Assembly: GCF_007625115.1 (NCBI RefSeq)
Contig: NZ_VMNH01000011.1
Location: forward strand, 1-64,000
Length of the DNA: 64,000 bases
Direction of reading: 5' to 3'
Source of the DNA: Sedimenticola selenatireducens
GTDB taxonomy: Bacteria > Pseudomonadota > Gammaproteobacteria > Chromatiales > Chromatiaceae
Shown here: positions 1 through 9,148 of the stretch, one piece after another
Position numbering within the stretch: position 1 is the stretch's first letter
How the letters are laid out: each line of letters starts with the position of its first letter
Notes under the pieces: generated by a model
What the model saw: only the letters and a program-made list of their open reading frames with translations
Databases searched by the model: none
What the model was told of the DNA's origin: nothing
Position numbers and translations under genes: made by a program

Positions 1-26
1 CACTATCTGTCTCAAGGAGAGCGAAC

Positions 27-536
27 ATGGAGATCAATGCATTACCCAAATACGACATGAGCGACAACCCGACCAGCTGTTGCCCGCGTTTTCATCCTGA
101 GGGTTGGGATAATCAGGCGCTACACTTCAAAGACAAACTGTTTGTACGCGCAACCACTAACAGCCTCTTCCACATGCCCATCAACATGGGTTCTGTTTTT
201 GCAAAAACATTGGGCGCCATCGAAAAGGCCGAAGCCACCAGCGACACTGATTTCATAGTCCTGTCACATGACCCTTCGGCTTGGCGTGCCGAGCACCTGT
301 TTGCCGTCACAAAAGAGGTTCCAGAACAGGAGATGGTACGTCTATCCGGGGATTATTTAACGAAAGTATTTGAAGGGCCCTATAAAAACATGGGGCAGTG
401 GGACAAAGCGATGCGGGACTTTGTGAAACAACAAGGCAAGCAGACAAAAAAGAGTTACTTCTTCTATACCACCTGCCCGAAGTGTGCCAAGTTTTATGGG
501 AAGAACTATGTGGTGGCGGTTACACAAGTGCAGTAG
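27..536 (+). CDS. conserved protein, possible GyrI/SOUL-like fold
   Basis: A 169-residue cytosolic protein with no signal peptide or membrane segment. The ATG is preceded by AAGGAG at 7 bases, so the start is good. It has a Cys-Cys pair near residue 18 and a CPKC motif near residue 151, which could bind a metal or be redox active. The stretch FEGPYKNMGQWDKAMRDF followed by a C-terminal beta-rich segment resembles GyrI-like small-molecule-binding proteins, but that is a weak inference. Related proteins are sometimes labelled simply hydrolase, and no catalytic motif is visible to support that. The gene begins at the window edge, so an upstream operon partner cannot be judged. Confidence 0.75.
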   Translation: MEINALPKYDMSDNPTSCCPRFHPEGWDNQALHFKDKLFVRATTNSLFHMPINMGSVFAKTLGAIEKAEATSDTDFIVLSHDPSAWRAEHLFAVTKEVPEQEMVRLSGDYLTKVFEGPYKNMGQWDKAMRDFVKQQGKQTKKSYFFYTTCPKCAKFYGKNYVVAVTQVQ

Positions 537-591
537 TTTGACTTGCCGGAATGTATGATTGGAAACATACCTTATCCAGCGCCAATGACGA

Positions 592-1329
592 TCATTGCCG
601 ATATAAACCACGAATCAAAGCGGGTATCTCACTCGGATGCATCACCGTATGGTGCGGCGTGATACCCAGCTCAGCATCCAGTGGTTGCTGGTGCTGTACC
701 CATACAGAGGTGATGCAGCTACCCTGCGCACCCGCTATATCTGCTGCCAGACTATCGCCTACATGAATAGCTTCATGCGCTTCACAGTTAGCCAACCGTA
801 GGGCCTTTTCAAAAATGGAACGCGCCGGCTTCTCTTCTGGCTCCTGACCACCGATGATAATATGATCCACATGGGCCGATAGATTTACCGCCTCAATCTT
901 TGGGATTTGGGAAAATTCAGGGCCGTTGGTAATCACTACGGTAGTGAATAGCTGACGGGCCTCTGCAAGAAACGCTAAAATTCCCGGAAAATAATCAAAG
1001 GCTTCAAGACGATCCCGGTCAAACTGATCCTGTAGCGCTTGAGCCTCATCATCACTCACCGTCGCCACTCCCTGTTCAATCAACAGATCTCTAATCAACT
1101 GCAGTCGAAAGGCGTCTTCGCCTTGTTGCTGGATAATGGGTAAATAGCGCACTCGCTGGTCGTCACGCCATAAGCGATATATACCATCCAGATAACCGTT
1201 AGCAAACAAATCACCTTCAATATCGAATACAGAACCTACCGACTTCGCGAGTAACGCCTTGGCAAGATTATTGGCCTTTCTGGTATCACAGAGGGTTTCA
1301 TCTAAATCGAGAAAAAGGGCTTTAAGCAT
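592..1329 (-). CDS. HAD-superfamily hydrolase (phosphatase)
   Basis: A 245-residue haloacid-dehalogenase family phosphatase. Motif I is DLDETLCD at the N terminus (nucleophile and acid/base Asp), motif II is the VVITNG segment near residue 130, and motif IV is HVGDSLAADIAGA near residue 190. The helical cap between motifs I and II places it in the HAD-IA group with YjjG and N-acylneuraminate-9-phosphatase. The substrate is not readable from sequence; a phosphosugar or nucleotide is usual. It lies just 12 bases downstream of the secreted-protein gene on the same strand, so co-transcription is possible. Confidence 0.85.
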   Translation of the reverse strand: MLKALFLDLDETLCDTRKANNLAKALLAKSVGSVFDIEGDLFANGYLDGIYRLWRDDQRVRYLPIIQQQGEDAFRLQLIRDLLIEQGVATVSDDEAQALQDQFDRDRLEAFDYFPGILAFLAEARQLFTTVVITNGPEFSQIPKIEAVNLSAHVDHIIIGGQEPEEKPARSIFEKALRLANCEAHEAIHVGDSLAADIAGAQGSCITSVWVQHQQPLDAELGITPHHTVMHPSEIPALIRGLYRQ

Positions 1330-1341
1330 AGTGAAGCTATT

Positions 1342-1851
1342 TCAATCACACTCGATCTTGCAATTATTGGCATCACCATCACAACTTGCACGTGTAACAA
1401 CTGCAGAACTCGGTGCAGCACCAACCCTGCAAACATTACGAGTACGCATACTCAACGAAACACCTTTCTGATAATTGCAGGTTATTTTATACAAACCATT
1501 CGTCTGTGAAATTGCGACACTGGAGGGTTTTCCATTGCTGATCTCACTAGCTGGCGCATTACAAGTCACATAGCCCATAAACTCGCCGTCAAATGACTCC
1601 CAGAGCGCACTGTATTTTTTTTGCTTGAATTCAGCGTATTTTTCACACTCCATAGAATCTTTTAACTGCGGATCACACTCCAGCCCAAATGTTCTTTTGA
1701 ACATGTTTTTTATTTCATCTTCCGTGACGCACTCACCAACCTGTTTTGCCTGTGACATATCTGGACAGAGTAATACTGTTCCCGCCAGCACATTACTGGT
1801 AGCAAGGGTTAAAGCCAACGTTATTATCAGGGTAATTACTGAATACTTCAC
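1342..1851 (-). CDS. secreted protein of unknown function
   Basis: A small exported protein that I do not recognise. I place the start at the GTG at 1851, preceded by GGAGA at 5 bases, giving 169 residues; an in-frame TTG at 1869 lacks a ribosome binding site. A classical signal peptide (KYSV, a hydrophobic core, then VLAGT) predicts export to the periplasm or outside. The mature part has about ten cysteines, including a C-terminal CKIECD, suggesting several disulfides. There is no known domain. It may be co-transcribed with the HAD phosphatase downstream. Confidence 0.6.
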   Translation of the reverse strand: MKYSVITLIITLALTLATSNVLAGTVLLCPDMSQAKQVGECVTEDEIKNMFKRTFGLECDPQLKDSMECEKYAEFKQKKYSALWESFDGEFMGYVTCNAPASEISNGKPSSVAISQTNGLYKITCNYQKGVSLSMRTRNVCRVGAAPSSAVVTRASCDGDANNCKIECD

Positions 1852-2047
1852 AGGTCTCTCCAGGATCAAATCACATGAACGGCAATGGTAGGAAGGTTGC
1901 GCAGCTATTACAAGATAAATAGCATTTTCACTACTTTTTCGGATGATCCTACTGAGACAATTCCCCTGACGGCTTAGTTCAAGGAGGTGAACCTGTTTCT
2001 AATAAAACCTATCAACCACCTGCAGTAAGATCCGTTTGGGATTCGGC

Positions 2048-3211
2048 TCAATCTTCGCTGGGGAGTAACTTGGTATCGTTAAACTCGGTTTCATCCCACT
2101 CGGATTGATCATCGGGAAAGTCCGCCAGAGGACCAATCGCCGCCTTGTCACGCTCAAACATTGGACCACTCTGCATGTAGAGGCTGATCAGCCGGGCCAC
2201 CGCTACCAGTGATTTTTCATGGGTTCGTTCATAACCGTGGGAACCATCCAGTGCAAAACAGATCAGCGCAGTACGGATATCATTACCCGCCTCCACTGCT
2301 GCTGCAGCGTCCGAGCGATAATAATTAAATACATCCCGCGAGTGCTCGATACCGTAGGTCTGGGATATGAAGATGAGTCGCCGGGTCAGATACCAGTCGA
2401 AGGGACCACTCGAGTCCTGCATGGTAATGGTTACACCGTACTCTGATGTATTCTGACCCGGTGCAATGGTCCCGTTGTCGACCGCTAACAGCTCCGCCAC
2501 ATCGCCGTGCAGAATATGCGAGGCCCCGGCACCGGTCTCTTCCGATATAGTAAACAGTAAGTGGCAATCCATCGGCAGCTCAGCCTTTGCCTCCAGCACC
2601 GCCTTGGTAGCCGTTAACAGGGCAGCAACCCCCGCCTTGTCATCCAGAAAGCGCGAGACCCAAAAGCCGTTTTTCAGAAACTCCGGCTGAGGATCGACAG
2701 CAATCATGTCGCCAGTGTGAATCTCAAGCTGCTGCAGATCCGCCTTGCTGGCTACCTGTTCATCAAGTCGTAATTCCAGGTTTGACCAGCTTGCCTCCTG
2801 GCTATCCACCTGTTTGCCAAACACGTGCCCTGACGCCTTCAACGGCATCAGGGTGCCGCGATACTGCCGCCCACCATCAGAAAACAACGTCACCCGCGCC
2901 CCTTCGGCAGAACGCGCCGGCCAAGTCCCCACCGAAACCACCTCCAAACGACCATTAGGCTTAAGGTTCTTGACCATCGCACCCAGAGTATCCAGATGCG
3001 CGGCAATGGCACGATCGGGTGAATGTACCTTACCAGGAAGATTGGCACGGATCGCCCCTCGCCGGGTCACCTCATAGCTAACACCCAACTCATTGAGCTT
3101 TTCGCAAACATACTGCACCACATTGTCAGTCATACCGGTCGGGCTGGGGACTTCAAGCAGACCCAGCAAAGTGTCGCGCAGGAATTGACGATCGATATCA
3201 ATAGCTTTCAT
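2048..3211 (-). CDS. NAGGN-associated M42-family peptidase
   Basis: A 387-residue metallopeptidase of clan MH, family M42, of the version found in NAGGN osmolyte operons. Metal ligands and catalytic residues are visible in IAAHLDTLGA (about residue 69), RFLDDKAG (about 188), ISEETGAG (about 224), AVDNG (about 243) and GSHGYERTH (about 325). It is probably an aminopeptidase that trims or recycles the dipeptide osmolyte or its precursors, which is inference from context. Its start overlaps the 3' end of ngg by 14 bases, showing tight translational coupling. It is the last gene of the asnO-ngg-peptidase operon. Confidence 0.9.
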   Translation of the reverse strand: MKAIDIDRQFLRDTLLGLLEVPSPTGMTDNVVQYVCEKLNELGVSYEVTRRGAIRANLPGKVHSPDRAIAAHLDTLGAMVKNLKPNGRLEVVSVGTWPARSAEGARVTLFSDGGRQYRGTLMPLKASGHVFGKQVDSQEASWSNLELRLDEQVASKADLQQLEIHTGDMIAVDPQPEFLKNGFWVSRFLDDKAGVAALLTATKAVLEAKAELPMDCHLLFTISEETGAGASHILHGDVAELLAVDNGTIAPGQNTSEYGVTITMQDSSGPFDWYLTRRLIFISQTYGIEHSRDVFNYYRSDAAAAVEAGNDIRTALICFALDGSHGYERTHEKSLVAVARLISLYMQSGPMFERDKAAIGPLADFPDDQSEWDETEFNDTKLLPSED

Positions 3212-4967
3212 AACGGGTTCTCAAGGAGCGGTCGGCGGTCTGTGGAAACAGCATGTCCAGCATGCGTTCAGCGGTGGGTTGGGGTTCGTGGTTGGCAAGG
3301 CCCGGGCGTTCATTGGCCTCGATAATGGCGTAACTTGGCTGATCTGCGGATTCGACAATAAAATCAAGACCAACCAACGGCATACCCAGAACCTGGGCCG
3401 CCTCTACTGCTGCATCGCGCAGTATCGGGTGCAACTCTGCGGTTACATCATGCAGGGTGCCACCCGTATGCAGATTAGCGGCCTTACGCACCTGGATCTC
3501 CACTCCATTGGGTAAGATCTGCTCCATCTCGTAGCCGGCATTGCTGACGCAGCGCTGGGTTTCATCATCCAGCGGGATACTGCTTTCGCCCTGGGTAGCA
3601 CTGCTGCGCCGGCGGCTCTGCTTCTCTATCAAGTGACGCACGGTATTGGCACCGTCCCCCACAATAGAAGCGGGACGCCTGATCGCGGCCGCCACAACTT
3701 CGTTGTTAATAACGAGAATGCGCAGATCCTCGCCCACCACAAAGGACTCACCCAGTACCTTGTCGCACAACTTGGCAGCAGTATGGAAGGCTTGCGCGGT
3801 CTCATCCGGCGCCCGAAGATCGACAAACACGCCGGCACCTTGCTCTCCCCGGGCCGGCTTGATCACCACCCGCGGGTGGCGGGAGAGGAACTCCAGGGCA
3901 TCGCTTTCCGATTGCAGCTCCTGCTGATCTGGTACTTTGAGTCCAGCCCGTTGCAGGAAGCGCCGCGTGGTCGATTTATCATCGCAGCGACTCAAGGCCA
4001 CCGCACTGGTCAGTTCGGTGAGGGATTCGCGACAACTCACTGTCCGGCCACCGAGGCTCAGATCAAAAAAACCACCCGATGCATCGACGATATCCACTGC
4101 GATACCCCGGCGACAGGCCTCATCCACAATGATCTGGGCATAGACATTGAGTGACTCCTCGCTACGCGGTCCGACGTAAAGCTGTTCGTTAATGACGTTC
4201 TTAGTCTTTACGCAATAGACCGGCACCTGATAGAAACCCAGCGACTGATAAAGCCGTATCGCTTCAGCATTATCGTGCATCACCGAAAGATCCATAAAGG
4301 CACGACCCGCTTGCTTAAACTCTTGTGCCAACCAGGTCACCAGCGCCCGGCCGATACCGGGGTGCAAACACTGTGGATCCACCGCCAGGGCCCATAGACT
4401 ACAGCCGTTATCGGGATCATCAAAAGCTCGGTAATGATCGACCCCAGCCACGCAGCCGATTACATCCCCCGACTGCTGATCCACCGCCACCAGGGTCTGT
4501 AACGCCGGTTCAGACAACAGATGTTCGCTGAAGCGTGGCTTAAGCTCAACCATGCCGCGCGCCTTATAGATCCGATTGATGTGATACTCGTCCCAGCCAC
4601 CGGTCAAGGCTCGAATCTGTACCCCCTCGGGTAATTTCAACTCCAGCTCTGCGGTCGGTAACTCCAACCGATAAGTCAGGGAGGGATCAATGAACAGTGC
4701 CTGGGGATCCTTCGATACCACTACGTGAGGGTCGCGTGTATACAGCGCAACATCACGCCGACCCGGTTGCTCGTTTTTCAGTTCTTGCGCCAAACGGCTA
4801 TTCGAACCGAAGGTCTGGCCAAAGATCAACCGCCCCCAACCACAGTCGACCACAGTCTCCTGGGTGAGTTCAGGGGCAAGGGCGCTGGGGGGATCCCCCC
4901 AACTCTTGAGCGAGGCCATATTTTCGATTTCAAGCTGGCGTTGTGGTTTGTTCTTCCGAGTCTCCAT
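3198..4967 (-). CDS. ngg: N-acetylglutaminylglutamine synthetase
   Basis: A two-domain enzyme of about 589 residues. An N-terminal GNAT acetyltransferase domain (about residues 100-240, with GIGRALVTWLAQEF and an NAEAIRLYQSLGF end) precedes an ATP-grasp ligase domain (about 290-560, with VVIKPARGEQGAGVF and a terminal IEANERPGL). It should acetylate glutamine and ligate a second glutamine to make N-acetylglutaminylglutamine, which AsnO then amidates. I chose the ATG at 4967, which has AGGA 9 bases upstream; an ATG at 4976 is also possible. Longer versions would run into asnO, which ends at 4979. Known homologues are in Sinorhizobium and Pseudomonas osmoadaptation loci. Confidence 0.92.
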   Translation of the reverse strand: METRKNKPQRQLEIENMASLKSWGDPPSALAPELTQETVVDCGWGRLIFGQTFGSNSRLAQELKNEQPGRRDVALYTRDPHVVVSKDPQALFIDPSLTYRLELPTAELELKLPEGVQIRALTGGWDEYHINRIYKARGMVELKPRFSEHLLSEPALQTLVAVDQQSGDVIGCVAGVDHYRAFDDPDNGCSLWALAVDPQCLHPGIGRALVTWLAQEFKQAGRAFMDLSVMHDNAEAIRLYQSLGFYQVPVYCVKTKNVINEQLYVGPRSEESLNVYAQIIVDEACRRGIAVDIVDASGGFFDLSLGGRTVSCRESLTELTSAVALSRCDDKSTTRRFLQRAGLKVPDQQELQSESDALEFLSRHPRVVIKPARGEQGAGVFVDLRAPDETAQAFHTAAKLCDKVLGESFVVGEDLRILVINNEVVAAAIRRPASIVGDGANTVRHLIEKQSRRRSSATQGESSIPLDDETQRCVSNAGYEMEQILPNGVEIQVRKAANLHTGGTLHDVTAELHPILRDAAVEAAQVLGMPLVGLDFIVESADQPSYAIIEANERPGLANHEPQPTAERMLDMLFPQTADRSLRTRYESY

Positions 4968-4978
4968 TTCAGGCATTC

Positions 4979-6751
4979 CTATATCCCATGGGTTTGCAGC
5001 CACAACTCGAGCAGCGCCACCTGCCACAGCTTGGATCCCCGTAGAGGCGTGATGTGCTCCTTGGGCTCCTTGAGCAACAGGTCAACATAATTACGATTGA
5101 AAAGGTTGCGCTGGGCGCAAGCATCAGAGTGCAGTGTGTCTGCAACATAGTCCAGGTAGGGTCCCTCAATATACTTCAGGGCTGGCACCGGGAAGTAACC
5201 CTTGGGCCGATCAATGACTTGGCTGGGAATCACCTGCCACGCCACCTCCTTGAGAATCCATTTACCTTCATCGCGAACTTTCAATTCAGCGGGCATGCGA
5301 CCGGCCAGTTCGACCAGTTCATGGTCAAGAAAGGGCACGCGCGCCTCCAGCCCCCAGGCCATGGTCATGTTATCCAGACGTTTGACCGGGTCATCGGTCA
5401 ACATCACCGTGGTATCCAATTGCAGCGCCTTGTCTACCGGGTCACTGCCGTCGTTAAAAGCAAACCGCAGGTCGATGAATGCACCGGCGAAATCGTGATC
5501 AATAAAGTCTCCGTTGACTACCGAGCTGTACTCGGCAAAATCCCGGTCCATGAACAGGCGACTATAATCAGCGGAGGCGTTACGACTGTCGAGCAGTGGC
5601 GGGTACCAGTGATATCCACCGAACACCTCGTCTGCCCCCTGGCCAGATTGCACGACCTTAAGATGCTTGGATACCTCCTGTGAAAGCAGGTAGAAACCAA
5701 TATTATCGTAGCTGACCATCGGCTCCGACATAGCACGAAAGGTCTCAGGCAGGGTCTCTAGGAGCTTGGCCGACGGCACCTCAATCTTGTGGTGATCAGT
5801 ACCGAAATGCTCGGCAATCAGGTCCGAATACTTGAATTCGTCGCCCTTTTCACCACCCGCCGATTCGAATCCCACCGAAAAGGTGGCAAGGCCGGTCTGG
5901 CCCTGTTCAGCGAGCAACCCTACAATCAGGCTTGAGTCGACACCGCCTGACAACAGCACACCCACCGGCACATCAGCGACCATGCGGCGCTTAACCGCCA
6001 GACGCAAGGCCTCAAGAAGCTGCTCCTTCCAATCGTTTACGGTCAACGCTTGATCAGCGTCGCTACAGCCCACTTTCAGACGCCAGTAGCTCTCGCTCTG
6101 CTCTTTGCCCAGGCCGTCATAGACCCGAACTGTGGCAGGTGGTAGCTTCCTTATGCCTTTCAGGAGGGTGTAGGGAGCCGGTACCACGGCATGAAAACTC
6201 ATGTAGAAATTGAGTGCCACCGGATCGATGGATTTATCGATACCCGGGCACTCGAGCAGTGCCGGCAGAGTCGACGCAAAGGCCAGACCGTTGGCAGTCT
6301 CGGCGATGTAGAGTGGCTTGATCCCCAGACGATCACGAGCCAGTATCAGGCGCCCCGTATCGCGCTCATGAATGGCAAAAGCGAACATGCCATTAAAACG
6401 CTTTACGCAATCGACACCCCAGGCGTGGTAGGCCTTGAGAATGACCTCGCTGTCACCTTGGGAAAAGAACCGGTAGCCCTGTTGCTTGAGTTCTTCACGC
6501 AGGGCTTGATAGTTGTATATGCAGCCGTTAAATACCATATCCAACCCGAGTTCCGGGTCGCACATCGGTTGTTGGGCATGCTCTGACAGGTCAATAATCT
6601 TTAAACGGCGGTGCCCCATAGCAATGCCATTGCGCACCAAAACACCCTCTCCGTCTGGCCCCCTGGGGGCCAGTCTTCGGGTCATACGCTCCACCAGTGA
6701 AACATCCAACTCCCCGGCATCGGGCGCGTACAGCCCGGCAAAACCGCACAT
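4979..6751 (-). CDS. asnO: N-acetylglutaminylglutamine amidotransferase
   Basis: A 590-residue asparagine-synthetase-like class II glutamine amidotransferase. Cys2 of MCGFAGLY is the glutaminase nucleophile. The C-terminal synthetase half carries the ATP pyrophosphatase P-loop LLSGGVDSSL near residue 265. In NAGGN operons this enzyme converts N-acetylglutaminylglutamine to its amide, a compatible solute made under salt stress. It is the first gene of the three-gene minus-strand operon and is divergent from a MarR regulator, with a 97-base intergenic region between them. Ordinary AsnB is an alternative only if context is ignored; the adjacent ngg makes the NAGGN role strong. Confidence 0.92.
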   Translation of the reverse strand: MCGFAGLYAPDAGELDVSLVERMTRRLAPRGPDGEGVLVRNGIAMGHRRLKIIDLSEHAQQPMCDPELGLDMVFNGCIYNYQALREELKQQGYRFFSQGDSEVILKAYHAWGVDCVKRFNGMFAFAIHERDTGRLILARDRLGIKPLYIAETANGLAFASTLPALLECPGIDKSIDPVALNFYMSFHAVVPAPYTLLKGIRKLPPATVRVYDGLGKEQSESYWRLKVGCSDADQALTVNDWKEQLLEALRLAVKRRMVADVPVGVLLSGGVDSSLIVGLLAEQGQTGLATFSVGFESAGGEKGDEFKYSDLIAEHFGTDHHKIEVPSAKLLETLPETFRAMSEPMVSYDNIGFYLLSQEVSKHLKVVQSGQGADEVFGGYHWYPPLLDSRNASADYSRLFMDRDFAEYSSVVNGDFIDHDFAGAFIDLRFAFNDGSDPVDKALQLDTTVMLTDDPVKRLDNMTMAWGLEARVPFLDHELVELAGRMPAELKVRDEGKWILKEVAWQVIPSQVIDRPKGYFPVPALKYIEGPYLDYVADTLHSDACAQRNLFNRNYVDLLLKEPKEHITPLRGSKLWQVALLELWLQTHGI

Positions 6752-6786
6752 ATTTACTCCATTTACTTAGCTTCTATAGTTAGGGG

Positions 6787-6819
6787 TTGAAGTTTACACC
6801 ACTAATGTTTAGAGTTCAA
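6787..6819. promoter_or_regulatory. overlapping divergent promoters, NAGGN operon and marR
   Basis: The asnO-marR gap holds two back-to-back sigma-70-like promoters in the same 33 bases. The plus strand reads TTGAAG, 17 bases, TAGAGT towards marR. The minus strand reads TTGAAC, 17 bases, TAAACT towards asnO. The flanking TTGAA/TTCAA arms make the region roughly symmetric, so a dimeric regulator bound here would block both. That the MarR protein binds it is inference. Confidence 0.4.
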
Positions 6820-6848
6820 ACTACATGGTTATTTTTGAGGAACAATAA

Positions 6849-7397
6849 ATGACGAGCCGCTATACTGCGACCTCAACCCAATACCGAGATCTCAATTACA
6901 TGCACGAGAACCTCTACTGGCAGGACGTCCTGGTCTCCCTGCGCCGCATCATTCGAGCCACCGATCTGCAGTCCAAGCGAATGGTGAAAAATTGCGGCCT
7001 AACCATCCCCCAAGTGATGGTACTGCGGGCCATCGACATGCTCGGAGATGTCACGGTCAAACGCATTTCGGATGAGATCTCACTCAGCCAGGCAACGGTC
7101 ACCACCATCCTCAATCGACTGGAGGACCGTCAACTGGTTGAGCGCGTACGGAGCAAGACCGACAAGCGTATTGTCAACGCCCGCCTGACCGAATCGGGGT
7201 GTGAGATTCTGACCTCGGCACCGCCCCTGTTGCATGAAAAGTTCATTGAACGCTTCGAGGGACTTCAGGACTGGGAGAAATCCCAAATACTCTCATCCTT
7301 GCAGCGAGTCGCCAGCATGATGGATGCCGAGACCATCGATGCTGCACCACTGCTCGATATCGCCTCGCCCATCCCCCCAAAAAATAGCGCACCGTAG
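6849..7397 (+). CDS. MarR-family transcriptional regulator
   Basis: A 182-residue MarR-type winged-helix protein. The recognition region (VKRISDEISLSQATVTTIL, about residues 78-96) and wing (RVRSKTDKRIVNARLTESG) are both clear. GAGGAA lies 6 bases before the ATG. It is transcribed divergently from the NAGGN operon and probably controls it and itself, as MarR-like EctR regulators do for ectoine operons; that is analogy, not proof. The N terminus carries about 25 residues of non-conserved lead. Confidence 0.88.
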   Translation: MTSRYTATSTQYRDLNYMHENLYWQDVLVSLRRIIRATDLQSKRMVKNCGLTIPQVMVLRAIDMLGDVTVKRISDEISLSQATVTTILNRLEDRQLVERVRSKTDKRIVNARLTESGCEILTSAPPLLHEKFIERFEGLQDWEKSQILSSLQRVASMMDAETIDAAPLLDIASPIPPKNSAP

Positions 7398-7696
7398 CAC
7401 TGGGGACAGCACTTTGCTGGGCTACCACATTGCCCCTGACACTACCCAAGGGCGCACTACTCCACCAGCCTTACTACCTGACCTGGAGCGATCTGCCTCC
7501 ACAAAGATTTGCACGCTTGCTATTTGAATTAAAACTAAAAGTCCTGCGGAACAACAGACCTGGCTCTTCAGTGAAGGCAAATACCTCGCACCGACTGCCA
7601 GCAACAAACGGAACGACCGAGCAGACCGCAGGCAAGTGATACTCTTGGTTATTTGCTGCTGTTTATCTTAAATAGTTCCAATATTAAAAGCTTAAA
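7398..7696. other. intergenic stretch, possible decayed coding sequence
   Basis: A 299-base convergent gap between marR and hupV. Frame 2 from about 7430 reads plausibly (LPKGALLHQPYYLTW onwards) to about 7548, after which sensible residues (EQQTWLFSEGKYLAPT) continue in another frame to a stop near 7670. This could be a frameshifted gene remnant, but no family is recognisable. No terminator hairpin with a T-run was seen. Confidence 0.2.
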
Positions 7697-9148
7697 TCAG
7701 TGAACAGTACAGACCATACAGGGATCGAATGACCTAACTATATGTTGCACCGCCACCGGTTCATTCTCACCTTCTCGTACAGGCGCACCGACCAGTGCCT
7801 GCTCAAGCGGACCGGTGACACCCGCTTGATCACGGGGTGAGAAGTTCCAGGTGGTGGGCGCGACGATCTGGTAGTTGAGAATACGGCCGTTCTTGATCCG
7901 CACCCAGTGGCCGAGACTGCCACGCGCGGCTTCTGTCAGACCGAATCCTTCCGACTCTCGAGTGACACCGCTGTCGACACAGAAGGGTTCTTTCGGCTTT
8001 AGCTGTCGACACCACTGCTCCATCTCAATCAGTACACGGGGTATTTCCAGCAATCTGGCGATGACGCGGTTGCGCACATTGCTGCCGCTGCTTGCTACCA
8101 GATCATTGATCAGCGGTTGCCCATCAATCAGTTGCCGTGCCAGTGCGCCCACTTCCACCACTTGCCCATCCAGACGAGGGGCTTTGCACCAGGTGTATCC
8201 GGAATCCATATCGGCATTGGGTAGTGTTACACCGTGATAGGGATGTGTTGGATCAGCCTGTCCTTCCATCCAGCTATGGCTGATATCTTCTGTGATCTTA
8301 TTCGGATTCAATTCGGTTAACTGACCTTCATACCAGACACCTGATTTGAAAGTGCGCTCCCCATCCAGCGGATAGACACCGTAGCTCATGAACCGACCCG
8401 TTGTCTGGCCCAGCGTTTCCAGCCGCAGGTCCTGCGAGAGCTGCAGAAGACGACGGAAGTCACTCTGACCGGGGTCGCCTGCATCCCGCCAGTTATCGAG
8501 CTGTTGTTGATTGGTAATCTCCAGTATAGCTTCGAGTTCGGTTCCAAACAGTCGCGCTTCAAGAAAGCGTCTGAAACCAGAAATGATAGACAACAGTCGC
8601 ACCTTTTCCGTGGCTTCGATACTTCGGGCACTGCCACCCGGCTGTATCCCCAAGGTGTGCGGCCACTTACCGGCCATGATCCCCATCAGGTGCATGAACT
8701 CAGCCCGGGCCTGCATGACATCAGCCGCGGCCCTGCCCTTCACCGCCTTGAAGCGTTTTTCGACTGCTTCAAACCAGGGCTCTTTGGTATAGATTGCCCG
8801 AGCAAAATCGGGCATGAAGAAGAGATAAAAATGGGTAAAGTGATCTGCCAGGTTTTCACAGGCGTGAATCAGATTGAGTGACAGTTCACCATTCATTGGG
8901 CGTTCAACACCCTGGGCATTGGCCAGTGCATCTGCCGCTGCAATAGATTGGGAAACAGAACAGATACCACAGATACGGGGGGTGTAGATGAGGGCATCGC
9001 GCGGATCCTTACCGTGCAGGATCTGCTCAAACCCCCGATACATCGGTGACACCACCCAAGCCTCACTTACCTTACCGTCGGCAATCTCCAGCTGTACCTC
9101 GAGATCGCCCTCGACTCGATTGAATGGACCGACGATGGTTCTGCTCAT
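7697..9148 (-). CDS. hupV: regulatory (H2-sensing) [NiFe] hydrogenase large subunit
   Basis: The 483-residue large subunit of an H2-sensing [NiFe] hydrogenase (HupV/HoxC type, group 2b). The Ni-Fe site cysteines are in RICGICSVSQS near residue 60 and in DPCMVCTVH at the extreme C terminus. The protein ends exactly at that histidine, so no C-terminal peptide needs proteolytic removal. This is a hallmark of regulatory hydrogenases, as is SVSQ in place of the usual His-containing end of the first motif. It would pair with HupU in the cytosol and report H2 to the HoxJ kinase. Its ATG overlaps the hupU stop (TAATG). It is the last gene of the hup/hyp operon. Confidence 0.93.
   Translation of the reverse strand: MSRTIVGPFNRVEGDLEVQLEIADGKVSEAWVVSPMYRGFEQILHGKDPRDALIYTPRICGICSVSQSIAAADALANAQGVERPMNGELSLNLIHACENLADHFTHFYLFFMPDFARAIYTKEPWFEAVEKRFKAVKGRAAADVMQARAEFMHLMGIMAGKWPHTLGIQPGGSARSIEATEKVRLLSIISGFRRFLEARLFGTELEAILEITNQQQLDNWRDAGDPGQSDFRRLLQLSQDLRLETLGQTTGRFMSYGVYPLDGERTFKSGVWYEGQLTELNPNKITEDISHSWMEGQADPTHPYHGVTLPNADMDSGYTWCKAPRLDGQVVEVGALARQLIDGQPLINDLVASSGSNVRNRVIARLLEIPRVLIEMEQWCRQLKPKEPFCVDSGVTRESEGFGLTEAARGSLGHWVRIKNGRILNYQIVAPTTWNFSPRDQAGVTGPLEQALVGAPVREGENEPVAVQHIVRSFDPCMVCTVH

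Noticed and set aside
4979-6751. Ordinary asparagine synthetase
   Set aside because: Adjacent ngg and the M42 peptidase gene define the NAGGN osmolyte operon.
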